Origin: a virus
IMG/VR virus record: IMGVR_UViG_3300022748_000046
Coordinates: 1 to 23,421 of that record
Strand: one strand, 5' to 3'
Length of the DNA: 23,421 nt
The notes beneath the pieces were generated by a model. The model was not told where the DNA came from, ran no database searches, and saw nothing but the letters and a program-made list of their open reading frames with translations. A program made the translations under genes and the position numbers. Shown here one piece after another: positions 6,644 to 14,622 of this stretch (position 1 is its first letter; the number at the start of each line of letters is the position of its first letter).

Positions 6644-7078
6644 CGTGCCGGAGACGGCGGAAGCGAACGACTCGCCACTCACGCCAGAAGGCTGAGTGGT
6701 CGGCTGGGAACGCTCGCCATACACGACGGCGACTGCGGAGGAAACGACGGCGTTGGCAGTTCCACGCGAAACGTAGAGACGGCCATAGCGCTTGGTCGGC
6801 TTGCTGATATCGATGTAGAAGATCTTCTCGTCATCGGTGTCAGCAACGGTCTGCGAAGTGCTGGCAACGTCAGCCGCGTCCGAGAGGTCGGAGGCGTCGC
6901 CGTGCTGGAACTTGATAGACGTGACGGCGGTGCTAGTGATCGTTCCAAAGCGAACGATGATAAGCGCGCCCTCTGCACCAGAAAAATCAATAACCGAGCC
7001 ACTGATTGCCGAGGTGCCTGCCGCGCCAGCCGTAGGGGTGACGCACGAAACGAGCTGAGAACTCTTGATAAGCTGCAT
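6638..7078 (-). CDS. Putative head accessory or structural protein
   Basis: This encodes 146 residues from the ATG at 7078, with AAGG eight bases upstream. It is beta-rich with a pattern I recall from small proteins next to capsid genes in several phages: FQHGDASDLSDAADV, then TVADTDDEKIFYIDISKPTK, then RYGRLYVSRGTANAVVSSAV. The 'D..K.F.IDI..P..RY.R' part is the recognisable piece. It lies 41 bases after the major capsid gene and is closed by a tandem hairpin. Position and composition suggest a capsid-associated protein such as a decoration, stabilising or fibre protein. The exact role is unknown. Confidence 0.65.
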   Translation of the reverse strand: MQLIKSSQLVSCVTPTAGAAGTSAISGSVIDFSGAEGALIIVRFGTITSTAVTSIKFQHGDASDLSDAADVASTSQTVADTDDEKIFYIDISKPTKRYGRLYVSRGTANAVVSSAVAVVYGERSQPTTQPSGVSGESFASAVSGTA

Positions 7079-7119
7079 GTGATTGCCTTGCTAGTTGAGG
7101 TTTTGTTTCTCAATCAGGC

Positions 7120-8352
7120 TTAGGCCTGCTTGAAGTAAACGAAGGCATTGCCGTCCGTGAGGCGGGCGTCCGTGCGGATGGCCACGCGGAAGCCAACCTG
7201 TCCGGTAGCAGCATAAAGCTCGTCGAGACGCTTCACGCTGAGACCGAGACGGTCAACGATGGTGTAAGCCTTCGGGTCGCCGAACATGAGCGTCTTGACG
7301 CCGGTCGCCGCCGAGTTGCCGAAGTCGGTAACGTAGAACGGGTTTCCAAGGAGACGGTCGGGCGCGCCTTCGGTGATCGACGGCTGCAAGAGGTAGTCAC
7401 CGTTGACGCTGTTCTTGAGCTTGCGAATCACCTTGAAAATCGCGTCCTTGGCGAACCAGGCAGCACGCGGGCGATAGACGCGGCCAAGGGAGTGCTGCGT
7501 CTCGATCAACTCGTCAATGGTGACGGTGGTCGTGGACGCGCCGGTGTAACCGCCAACGGTAACGCCAGCAACCTCGGTGGTCGCGAACAGGCCCAGCGGC
7601 TTGCCGGAGCCGTCGCCGGTCATGTTAGCAGCCTCGGTGGAGTCGAGGATGCCGTCCGCAGAGGTCTGCGTCAGGTAGCCAACGAGGTCGAAGTCCGCAT
7701 CCTGGAGCAGTTCGTCGGAAACGGTGATGATGCCGCCGAGCTTGAACGCCGAGAAGAGAACCTTGCCGTGCGCGGGCTGAGTCTGGCCGTAGGTGCCACC
7801 CTCGCCGAGCCAAGAGAACGACGGGCGCCCGGTCTGAATCGGAATGCCAACGTCGCGGGCCGAAGTGATGACGGTTGCCACGCCACGGAGCGGGTCAGAA
7901 GCGCGGAGCAGCTTCATGATGCCCATCTGAACCGACGGCGGGAGGATGTAACCGCCCTCAGTATCCACGCCGCTCGAAAGCGCGTTCTGGATCTTGAGGT
8001 TCTGAGCGCGAAGCTGCGTGCGCAGACCGCCACCCTCGCCAAAGAGAGCATTGCGGTATTCCTCATTCTCAAACTTGGCGAACTTGGACTTGGTGACGTT
8101 CTCGGCCTTCGCGTCGGCCTCGGTTTCGGGACGATACTCGCCGTCAGTAGCAGCCTTTGCGGCAGACTGGGCGGCGGTGAGGTTCTCCATACGCTCGATG
8201 GTCTTGGAAAGACCGTCGAACTCAGTCTGGATGCTCTGATACTTCGTATCGTCATCGGCACTCATCATGCCGTTGGGAGCCTTGTCGAGAAGAGCGTTCT
8301 GGGCTTCCCAGAGGCTCTTGCGCTTCTGCTTCAGTTCAGTAATACTAGCCAT
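7120..8352 (-). CDS. Major capsid protein, HK97 fold
   Basis: This encodes 410 residues from the ATG at 8352, with AGGA upstream. Residues 1-65 form a charged helical, probably coiled-coil region (ITELKQKRKSLWEAQNALL, FDGLSKTIERMENL), the delta or scaffolding domain that the prohead protease removes. Mature HK97-fold sequence follows with GGYILPPSV (133-141), the TGDGSGKPLG loop (245-254), FAKDAIFKVIRKLK, GNPFYVTDF, LMFGDPKAYTIVDRLGLSV and a C-terminal FRVAIRTDARLTDGNAFVYF. These are family hallmarks. The protein self-assembles into the icosahedral shell. It lies 11 bases after the protease gene. The cleavage site is probably between residues 100 and 130, but it cannot be fixed from sequence alone. 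Confidence 0.95.
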   Translation of the reverse strand: MASITELKQKRKSLWEAQNALLDKAPNGMMSADDDTKYQSIQTEFDGLSKTIERMENLTAAQSAAKAATDGEYRPETEADAKAENVTKSKFAKFENEEYRNALFGEGGGLRTQLRAQNLKIQNALSSGVDTEGGYILPPSVQMGIMKLLRASDPLRGVATVITSARDVGIPIQTGRPSFSWLGEGGTYGQTQPAHGKVLFSAFKLGGIITVSDELLQDADFDLVGYLTQTSADGILDSTEAANMTGDGSGKPLGLFATTEVAGVTVGGYTGASTTTVTIDELIETQHSLGRVYRPRAAWFAKDAIFKVIRKLKNSVNGDYLLQPSITEGAPDRLLGNPFYVTDFGNSAATGVKTLMFGDPKAYTIVDRLGLSVKRLDELYAATGQVGFRVAIRTDARLTDGNAFVYFKQA

Positions 8353-8363
8353 TGTGTTTCCTA

Positions 8364-9107
8364 TTAGGAGTTTACGAGCCTCTTGTTAAGCTCCTGACGC
8401 TTCCGATACCATGCGGCAGGCTTAACGGGAGAATGAGCAGCCGGAGCGGGATGCGCCGGTTGGTTGAAAATTTCCTGCGGGGCGTTCTTGAATCCGAGCG
8501 CAGCGGCAATCTCGGCGTTGGCGCAATTGGTGGCCTTGATGCCGGTGACGACCTCGTCAACGAATCCCCACGCCTGAGCCTCGGCGGCACTAAGCCAGGT
8601 CTCGGCGTCCATCGCGTTGCGAATGTCCTCGTCCTTCTTGCCTTTGGCGCGCTTCTTGTATGCCTCCGCAATCGTGGCGTTTAGGCTGTCCAGAAGGTCC
8701 GCCGTCTTGCGCATGACGCGGGAATCTCCCCAAGACATGGCAGAGGCGTTGTGCATCATAAACCGCCCCGTGTCAGACATGAGCACTTTGTCAGCGGCAA
8801 GCGCCACCCAAGACGCGGCGGAAGCAGCAAGCCCGTCAATGTGAGCAGTCACGCCACCGTTGTGAGTGCCGAGCGCCATGACGATTGCAGAGGCGTCAAA
8901 CACGCTGCCACCGGGCGAATTGATGTGCAGATTGATATGTTTGCCGGTAAGCGCCTTGATCTTGGCCACCCAATCTTTCGCGCCGCCGTTGCCGTTCCAG
9001 TCCTCTCCAATCACGTCGTAAAGGTAGAGGTCTGCCGACGATTCAGAGACGTTCTTGACCTCGAACCAAGGCTGGTTGCTGTTGAAGCGCAGGTTGCGAG
9101 GATTCAT
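8364..9107 (-). CDS. ClpP-like prohead maturation protease (S14-type)
   Basis: This encodes 247 residues. The fold is that of Clp-type serine peptidases adapted to phage head maturation: INLHINSPGGSVFDASAI (about 58-75), DGLAASAASWVALAADKV (91-108) with Ser96 as the likely nucleophile, MMHNAS with His119, and MDAETWLSAAEAQAWGFVDEV with Asp167 or a near acid completing the triad. It would cleave the delta domain of the capsid protein and probably itself. The C-terminal 50 residues (NAPQEIFNQPAHPAPAAH onward) are a Pro-rich linker, common in this group. The ATG overlaps the portal stop as ATGA, and the capsid gene follows, the classic portal-protease-capsid order. Confidence 0.94.
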   Translation of the reverse strand: MNPRNLRFNSNQPWFEVKNVSESSADLYLYDVIGEDWNGNGGAKDWVAKIKALTGKHINLHINSPGGSVFDASAIVMALGTHNGGVTAHIDGLAASAASWVALAADKVLMSDTGRFMMHNASAMSWGDSRVMRKTADLLDSLNATIAEAYKKRAKGKKDEDIRNAMDAETWLSAAEAQAWGFVDEVVTGIKATNCANAEIAAALGFKNAPQEIFNQPAHPAPAAHSPVKPAAWYRKRQELNKRLVNS

Positions 9108-10387
9108 TTCGTCGGAGCGGTCGATTGAGATTGAGACCCAGTCTCAACAACTGGTTTAAGAGGAACGCCGGTATTGTCAAGCGGTAGCAGATTTGCACTC
9201 ATCATGCGGCGGTCGCCACCCTCAAGCTTCGGGAAGTTTTCCCGAGCGCATACGCCGTTGGATGTAAGCGCCCCGATCTCAACCATCGTCTTGTAAAAGG
9301 CAGCGCGGGCGGCGGTATCGCCTCGGAGTAAGCCTTCCAGGTTGAACTCGCAGTAATACCGGCCTTGCTCGCGAAGCGAAAGCAGCTTGGCGTTAAGCTG
9401 CTGCTCGATCTCGCGACACCACGGCAGCATGAAGTCTCGAACGAAGGCAATGTTTTCGCTCTCTACGTTGTTGTAGTGAGCTTCCGACATGATGCCAGCC
9501 TTAGACTGGGGAATGCCGAAGATCCTGCAAATGGCCTTGTCCTGACGGTCGCGAGATTCGTCAAACTGCGAAGTCTGATTGTTGACCTGCCCGCGAGTGT
9601 TCAGCTTCGCGCCATTCGTCAGGAACATGCGCTTGTGCGCGTTGGCGTTGCCGGTGTTGTGCTTGTCGAACGCCTCGGCAAAGTTCTTCATCTGAGCGTC
9701 CGACATGGCGGTCGGAATCTCAATAACAGCGGTCGGGCTCGTGCTGTTCGGGAAGTATTTCGCGGCGTAGTCTTGGAGCGCGATTGCCAGCCCGATGCAC
9801 TCCTTTGCGTCCGTAAGCGCGTCGGCCCCTACGACGCCATCAAACGACATGCCGCGAATGTGCAGGATTTGCTCCGAAGAATACCGAACATCCTTCACCA
9901 AGTAATACAGTTCCTTGGTGGTCGAGTCCCGCTTTACCTGCACGTCCTTGTTCGGAACCGGATACATTTCAACCACATCCCCGAATCCATTGCGAACGAT
10001 GGTCGCGAAGGCGTTGTTACGCAGCATCGCATTTGCAACCATCGTGCGCCAAAAGAAAGCCGATGTTACCTCGTCATTGGGGGCAAAGTGGAGAAGCCGG
10101 TAAAGCTCTGCCATTGGGCCATCTGCCGCTGACTCACGTCCACCGTCCGGCATGCGCTTGTAAACCTCAAGCGGCACGGACGCAAAGGCCCTAGAACCGG
10201 CATTAAGGCAGGCCCAAACGGTTGACAGACCTAGAACCGTCTTGGGGGTTACGGAGACGCCAGAACTGGCTTGGTATGCCCCCAGGAACTCAAACATCCA
10301 GTCGGGCGGATTGGCCAGAGTCGCACCCTCATTTGCGGGCGCAAAGATACGCGAAAGCCCCGATTTTACTGAGGTGAGAAGCGACAT
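9104..10387 (-). CDS. Portal protein, HK97 family
   Basis: This encodes 427 residues. Family marks include VLGLSTVWACLNAGSRAFAS followed by VPLEVYKR (51-78), RLLHFAPNDEVTSAFFWRT, NNAFATIVRNG, the LYYLVKDVRYSSEQILHIRG strand set, DRQDKAICRIFGIPQSKAG and FMLPWCREIEQQLNAKLL. The dodecameric portal sits at one head vertex, docks the terminase and lets DNA pass. It normally follows the large terminase gene, but here it is almost 10 kb downstream of terL. The gene is bracketed by two copies of a repeated palindromic element: one 12 bases before its ATG and one inside its last 15 codons, which encode the polar tail VVETGSQSQSTAPTK. Confidence 0.94.
   Translation of the reverse strand: MSLLTSVKSGLSRIFAPANEGATLANPPDWMFEFLGAYQASSGVSVTPKTVLGLSTVWACLNAGSRAFASVPLEVYKRMPDGGRESAADGPMAELYRLLHFAPNDEVTSAFFWRTMVANAMLRNNAFATIVRNGFGDVVEMYPVPNKDVQVKRDSTTKELYYLVKDVRYSSEQILHIRGMSFDGVVGADALTDAKECIGLAIALQDYAAKYFPNSTSPTAVIEIPTAMSDAQMKNFAEAFDKHNTGNANAHKRMFLTNGAKLNTRGQVNNQTSQFDESRDRQDKAICRIFGIPQSKAGIMSEAHYNNVESENIAFVRDFMLPWCREIEQQLNAKLLSLREQGRYYCEFNLEGLLRGDTAARAAFYKTMVEIGALTSNGVCARENFPKLEGGDRRMMSANLLPLDNTGVPLKPVVETGSQSQSTAPTK
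9131..9147 (-). promoter_or_regulatory. Palindromic element, copy A (3' end of portal, before protease)
   Basis: TTGAGAC, three bases, then GTCTCAA form a perfect seven-base-arm palindrome inside the 3' end of the portal gene. A second ATTGAGA half-site abuts it (9124-9130). It is 23 bases before the protease ATG. The arms and the extra half-site match copy B before the portal. It could be an operator, an RNA hairpin acting on protease translation, or a recombination boundary. The sequence does not distinguish these. Confidence 0.5.
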
Positions 10388-10398
10388 TTTGCTTGAGA

Positions 10399-10423
10399 TT
10401 GAGATTCTGTCTCAAGAAGTCAA
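10399..10423 (-). promoter_or_regulatory. Palindromic element with TTGACTT, copy B (before portal)
   Basis: TTGAGAT-TCT-GTCTCAA (10399-10415) is a 17-base palindrome with one mismatch. On the transcribed strand TTGACTTC (10416-10423) lies directly in front of it. TTGACTT starts 36 bases before the portal ATG. Copy C after terL has the same spacing to its own start codon. A TTGAGA half-site (10393-10398) follows, as in copy A. It fills almost the entire 40-base gap between the decoration gene and portal. Confidence 0.55.
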
Positions 10424-10427
10424 CCAA

Positions 10428-10862
10428 TCACGGCTTGGCTGCGGTGCCGTAGGCAATGAACAGCTTGGCCGCGGTCGCGCTCGTGGTAATCATGCACAGA
10501 GCCGGGTAGTCGCCGGTAGTCAGGTCTCCCACCGGGCACAGAGCGCCCGCGGTAGCGGAGACGGCCACGACTGTGCCAACCGGAGGCGTAGTCAAGCCGT
10601 GCGTGAAGTCGTCATCCTCATACACGTAGCGCAGCGGTTGACCTGATGCAGCGCCGTTCAGCGCAATGCCAGCAACGGCGGCGGTAGTAGCGGAAGCGTT
10701 AGCGTCTGCCAACTTCGCCTTGGGCCGATTCTTGGCGTCAACGTCAGCGGTGTCCAGATACACCGGCTGTCCAGCGGTGATTGTAGCGCCTGCGGTGGTC
10801 TCGCGGGTCTTGGCGGATGACGACGGCAAGACGGATGCGGCGGTGATTGTGTAGTTGGCCAT
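10428..10862 (-). CDS. Probable capsid decoration (cement) protein, DUF2190-like
   Basis: This encodes 144 residues, beta-rich and full of Ala and Thr. The pattern GATITAGQPVYLDTADVD, then KAKLADANASATTAAVAGIA, then AASGQPLRYVYEDDDF resembles the DUF2190 type of capsid cement proteins, which have 'G.PVYLD...' followed by a run ending in 'VVGIAL..AA.G..V.V'. The match is from memory, not alignment. Such trimeric proteins bind the outside of the expanded shell and stabilise it. It sits directly upstream of the portal and is preceded by a glycosyltransferase gene. Its ATG has a clear GGGAG Shine-Dalgarno sequence, unlike most genes here, which suits a product needed in many copies. Confidence 0.65.
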   Translation of the reverse strand: MANYTITAASVLPSSSAKTRETTAGATITAGQPVYLDTADVDAKNRPKAKLADANASATTAAVAGIALNGAASGQPLRYVYEDDDFTHGLTTPPVGTVVAVSATAGALCPVGDLTTGDYPALCMITTSATAAKLFIAYGTAAKP

Positions 10863-10865
10863 AGG

Positions 10866-11891
10866 TTATTTCTCCCACGTTTCCGGCGTCCAAGCAACCC
10901 TGCGCGTGCGAAGGTGTCCTTTGCACTCCCCGTGCTGCTCGTGGTAGCTGTGAAGAATCACGTATTCAGACGAGTCAGCGGGCGCGTCCTGCTTCTTCTT
11001 CATCCAAAGAACGTGGTCGCATGGAGCGTGTGTTACGCAGGCGATACGGATGCCCGCTGGTCGCCACTTGTATTCGCAGATGAAAAGATCCTCGGTCCCG
11101 CTCCCGTCGTAGCCTTCAAACTTCGCCAGTTCGACCGCCCGTCGCGTCATCAGGTTGCAGCCGAATCCACACCAGTCTGACGGCACAAATGCCCCGATGC
11201 CAACGCCAGGATATGCGTGGTCCATCCATCCACGGCGTCGGTAGTTCTTGGCGTTGAGGCCGAACACGTTTGCCTTGGGCGGTAGCTGCTCCATGCGCTT
11301 GCGCAAAGACTGCATCCTGTCTTGAAGCTCCTTTGACGGTGCTCCGTTTGACGCCTTGAACTCCGCTTCAATCGTGTCGCCTTCCGCCTTTACGTCGTCA
11401 GGTATCTCGCGCTCGTCGTCATACACGTTGGGCAGAATCGCGTGGCCGGGTCCGCTGAATCCGCCGAGGAAGCCGTCATTGGGATAGGTGCAAAATGCCA
11501 CGTCGTAGAAGCCGTCATCGAAGTCCAGCGTGTCGATCATGCACCGCAGTGCATTGGGCGGCGGGAGCACGTCAGAATCTAGCTCCCATGCGTAATCTGC
11601 ATCAGAGTCCAGGAAGCTCTCATGCAGCGCCGTCCGCATGGCCGCAATGCGCAACTGGGCCTCGTTTTTGTAGTTCTGCCCGCCCTCAACCAGTGGCAGG
11701 ACGATGGCCGTCGCCGGAATGCCAAGCCCGGTCCAGAAGTCGGCTACCTCGCGGGCGGATTCGTCCCCGCAAATAACGGCGGTAGCCTCGGCGGGCCAGT
11801 AGTTGCGCAGGTTCGCGAGCAGTCGCCGCCCCTGCGCTTTCATTGCGTAGCGGTATGACTTTGTGGCGGCTACTAGGATTCGGAGTTTCAT
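10866..11891 (-). CDS. GT-A type glycosyltransferase
   Basis: This encodes 341 residues. It opens with a Rossmann-type strand (MKLRILVAATKSYRYAMKAQ). A helix (NYKNEAQLRIAAMRTALHES) leads to YAWELDSDVLPPP with a DSD motif (Asp105, Asp107), the metal and nucleotide-sugar site of GT-A enzymes. The acceptor region WCGFGCNLMTRRAVELAKFEG and SGTEDLFICEYKWR (Glu267, Asp268) and the later THAPCDHVLW (His288, His293) fit the fold. Residues about 155-205 are a charged helical insertion (EREIPDDVKAEGDTIEAEF, LQDRMQSLRKRMEQL). It probably transfers a sugar to a protein, lipid or glycan. The acceptor is unknown. Its place between a Ser/Thr/Tyr-rich tail protein and the decoration protein makes virion glycosylation a fair hypothesis. 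Confidence 0.85.
   Translation of the reverse strand: MKLRILVAATKSYRYAMKAQGRRLLANLRNYWPAEATAVICGDESAREVADFWTGLGIPATAIVLPLVEGGQNYKNEAQLRIAAMRTALHESFLDSDADYAWELDSDVLPPPNALRCMIDTLDFDDGFYDVAFCTYPNDGFLGGFSGPGHAILPNVYDDEREIPDDVKAEGDTIEAEFKASNGAPSKELQDRMQSLRKRMEQLPPKANVFGLNAKNYRRRGWMDHAYPGVGIGAFVPSDWCGFGCNLMTRRAVELAKFEGYDGSGTEDLFICEYKWRPAGIRIACVTHAPCDHVLWMKKKQDAPADSSEYVILHSYHEQHGECKGHLRTRRVAWTPETWEK
10872..10876 (-). promoter_or_regulatory. Clear Shine-Dalgarno site for the decoration gene
   Basis: GGGAG lies nine bases before the ATG at 10862, inside the last codons of the glycosyltransferase gene. It supports the chosen start and is one of the few good ribosome binding sites in the window. Confidence 0.65.
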
Positions 11892-11897
11892 GGGTGT

Positions 11898-14015
11898 TCA
11901 GGTGGTCGCAAACGAAAGCGAATAGATGGGGCAGTTCGGCATATTTGACCCGAACGTATTCCTCGGAAGTGTAGGCGCTGGGTCAAATGCCAACGCGACT
12001 ATGGCACTGTCAAGTTTGAACTGCGAGACATGCCCCGTCTCTAGGTTGGTAGAAACGCGCATGGTGCTAGTGCCGCCCGTGGAGTTGCGCAGGGTAAACT
12101 TACCGGCCTGCGCGGAGAGCAATGTCGTTTCTCCAAACGCGCCATGTCCGCAAAACCAAGTAGGCGCGTAACTTCCGAATGTCGGCGAAAACCCGTCCAT
12201 GTTTTCGGTTGATCCGTATGCCAACTCGGATTCCGTCCTGATTGAGTATGTTGTGCTAGAGGTTTGCGTCGCGGAATACGAGTATGACGAATCTGTCCTA
12301 GTGCTGTTTGTCGATTGCGTAGAGCTTGTGCTGTTAGTCCACTGCCAGTCAATCGAGACCGAGTTGCTTGAGACGGATTGATTGAACGTGCTCGTGACGG
12401 TTGATCCAATCGCCGTATTGATCCTAGCAAGCGTGTATGTCGTATTGGTCGGCGCGATAGCAAGTTGCCGGTTTCCGCCTAGCCAGAACGGACCCGCTGC
12501 GTATGCGAAATCCACCATGATGCCAACGCCGTTGCCGGTCATAAGGCCGGGAGCGCGAGCGCACCTGACGCTTGCGTTCACTCCGTCAATTGCGCCATAT
12601 CTAGGATAGTCGTCAAAGCATGAGTAGTCATACCTAGTGTAACTATACTCGGTGCCGTATAAATTTTCTCGGTAGGCGGTGCTCACAACCTCACTGTGTT
12701 GCCACCTAGTTTGGCTGATGGTTGCGGTTGAAACGATGCCGTTTGATTCGGTGAAAACAGAGAGCGCGAAGGTGGTAAGTATTATGATTGGCATCCTTGT
12801 CTCATATGACTCTCCGTTTACGGACGAAGAAACGAGAGTGCTCCGTGTCGCCGTTGTCGTGTAAGAGTAAATGAAACTATCGAATAGCGTGACAGTCGTG
12901 CGCTGAATGCCAAACGGAGAGGCAGTTGAAATATACGTGAATCCGCCCGACGCATACTGATTGGTTGATCCAACAGTGGACGTTTGAATAACCGTTTTCG
13001 TCGTCGCTGATTGCGAGCTAATTGATTCGCACGTCAACGTTACGGTCGTAATAGTGGCAGCATGAAGAGTCGTGTAGTCTGTTTTTGCTACTCCTGTAGT
13101 CGATCCCTTCAAAAGTGGCAACATGGACGTTTCTGTCACATTGCCATCAAGTGCCAGTATCTCGCCACGATTGGCTCGCGCACAAGTAATGTATTGCGGC
13201 GGCGTGTCCGTTCCAAAGAACCGCCAAGATCCGTAACGGACCATCGTGTATCCGAGCGTGTAAGAGGTCAGTTCGGTTGAGGACGTAACGGTATCCGTGA
13301 TCGTGCTCGCGTATGTGCTGATTGGGTTTGCCGTTGTGTCGGCTCCGATTCGTGTTGTCGTGCGCGTCGCAGTGGTAGATGTCGCTCGCGAGCCAGGCCC
13401 GTCAATCAATCCAGTCAAGACATTCGGAATTGATGCACCAGTGGAGCTACTTGCGGTCGTTTTTGACCTAGTAAGCCATAGGTTGTCGTCCACAAGCGTG
13501 CTTTCCCAATACCAAGAGATTCCCGATCGCGTGAGTGCCTTTTCTACCGTTGCATAATTATCCTCTAGTGCACAGGTTATCGACCTGAATTCTAGCCAAC
13601 TTGCCGAGGCAGTTCCGCCCGAGTCATAAGACGTGATTCCAGTAGCGGTTCCGCTATAAAAAACAGCAGCATACCATCCAGAAAGCGTATAGCTAACATA
13701 GGAAGAAATGGCAGTCTCTTCTGTAAGTCCAGAATTTACATGGCGGTATTTTTCGCTCCACGTAAAAGCATTGATTGTAGTTCCGTAAAATACGACATCA
13801 GAGCCCGCGTCGTCTTGGCTATAGCTTTCTGTTGTTCCTTCAAATTTTGCTGTCAAACCGTAAGACGAGATGCCACCAGACTGGCTTGCGGTGATAGCAT
13901 TCCAGCCGATTATTCCGCTCAGATAATCGATTGTTGCCGAAAAACCGGAGTATGACGATTCTACACGGTAAGACCTTAGCGCCTCGCCACTCTGTGTTTT
14001 AAGCCAAGTCCACAT
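11898..14015 (-). CDS. Large Ser/Thr/Tyr-rich protein, putative tail-tip or receptor-binding protein
   Basis: This encodes 705 residues. No known domain was recognised. The composition is extreme, with dense Ser, Thr and Tyr and few charged residues (for example TATRTTTRIGADTTA, SSTQSTNSTRTDSSYSYSA). The repeated strand-like pattern suggests an extended beta structure. Short Trp-rich pieces (MWTWLKTQSG, YAPTWFCGHGAFGE) and LALDGNV-like turns interrupt it. It follows two unknown genes after the tape measure, where siphophages encode tail tip and receptor-binding proteins, and precedes the glycosyltransferase gene. GC is lower than in the neighbours: two 60-base stretches I counted by hand gave 47% and 40%, versus 65% in the capsid gene. 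This points to recent transfer or a fast-evolving adhesin. Confidence 0.6.
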   Translation of the reverse strand: MWTWLKTQSGEALRSYRVESSYSGFSATIDYLSGIIGWNAITASQSGGISSYGLTAKFEGTTESYSQDDAGSDVVFYGTTINAFTWSEKYRHVNSGLTEETAISSYVSYTLSGWYAAVFYSGTATGITSYDSGGTASASWLEFRSITCALEDNYATVEKALTRSGISWYWESTLVDDNLWLTRSKTTASSSTGASIPNVLTGLIDGPGSRATSTTATRTTTRIGADTTANPISTYASTITDTVTSSTELTSYTLGYTMVRYGSWRFFGTDTPPQYITCARANRGEILALDGNVTETSMLPLLKGSTTGVAKTDYTTLHAATITTVTLTCESISSQSATTKTVIQTSTVGSTNQYASGGFTYISTASPFGIQRTTVTLFDSFIYSYTTTATRSTLVSSSVNGESYETRMPIIILTTFALSVFTESNGIVSTATISQTRWQHSEVVSTAYRENLYGTEYSYTRYDYSCFDDYPRYGAIDGVNASVRCARAPGLMTGNGVGIMVDFAYAAGPFWLGGNRQLAIAPTNTTYTLARINTAIGSTVTSTFNQSVSSNSVSIDWQWTNSTSSTQSTNSTRTDSSYSYSATQTSSTTYSIRTESELAYGSTENMDGFSPTFGSYAPTWFCGHGAFGETTLLSAQAGKFTLRNSTGGTSTMRVSTNLETGHVSQFKLDSAIVALAFDPAPTLPRNTFGSNMPNCPIYSLSFATT

Positions 14016-14016
14016 A

Positions 14017-14622
14017 TCAAGGCTGTGTTAGCTGCCACGTCCAGTAAATGTCCAACGGGTATTCGCCGGGAGTGGTCGTAACCTTTGCGGCACGATAAAC
14101 CTCCACAACGCTCGCCACAAACGGCTTAGCCTGCGCCACCCGTAGAATCACGCCGTCAACGACGATCCCGAGCAGAATCTGAAACGAAGTCGGAGGCGCG
14201 CCAACGGTCACGCCGATTGCGGACGCCGCGCCCGTGCCGGTGCTGATGCTGGTGCTCGATACCTGCCCGCTACTGACAGAGCAGGTGAGCTTGACATACC
14301 AAGTGCCGGTGAGCCCTACGCTGTGCGTGCTGTTCCAGTTGGTGGCGATGACTTGGTTGACGGTGCTGGGATAGACGCTCAGGTAGATGTTGGATGCGTC
14401 ACGGGAGGCTTCGGTGATTTTCCAGTCGCGCGGCGAAAGCAGTGGCCGCCTCTGCTGAAACGGAGGCACCGGCCTGGCAATCACTCCGGTCCTGCCTCCG
14501 CTGTAAAGCATTCCATGCGCAGGCAGCGGCGTAGTCGCCGCAACAGCGCCCTTCATAAGCCCAAGCTGGTTGGGCATCACCGGTCCGTTAGCCGGTTGCG
14601 GAAGTGCAATGACGTGACTCAC
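14017..14622 (-). CDS. Putative tail-tip protein, function unknown
   Basis: This encodes 201 residues from a GTG at 14622 that overlaps the upstream stop as GTGA. The first 70 residues are Pro/Gly-rich and irregular (HVIALPQPANGPVMPNQLG, RPVPPFQQRRPLLSPRDW), as in a linker or threading arm. The rest is strand-rich: NIYLSVYPSTVNQVI, GTWYVKLTCSVSSGQVSSTS, FQILLGIVVDGVILRVAQ, and an end in IYWTWQLTQP. No family was recognised. It lies one base before the 705-residue gene, so the two products may form one tail-tip complex. A baseplate or fibre-attachment role is an inference from position. Confidence 0.6.
   Translation of the reverse strand: MSHVIALPQPANGPVMPNQLGLMKGAVAATTPLPAHGMLYSGGRTGVIARPVPPFQQRRPLLSPRDWKITEASRDASNIYLSVYPSTVNQVIATNWNSTHSVGLTGTWYVKLTCSVSSGQVSSTSISTGTGAASAIGVTVGAPPTSFQILLGIVVDGVILRVAQAKPFVASVVEVYRAAKVTTTPGEYPLDIYWTWQLTQP

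Noticed and set aside
7492-8367. Long plus-strand open frame of 291 codons opposite the capsid gene
   Set aside because: It is antisense to a certain major capsid gene. Its product is low-complexity Arg/Gly/Val-rich with no recognisable family, as expected from mirror reading of GC-rich DNA.
12025-12041. GAGAC-N7-GTCTC inverted repeat inside the 705-residue gene
   Set aside because: The arms match the repeated palindrome, but the spacing is seven instead of three, there are no flanking TT/AA bases and no gene start is near. It is probably chance.
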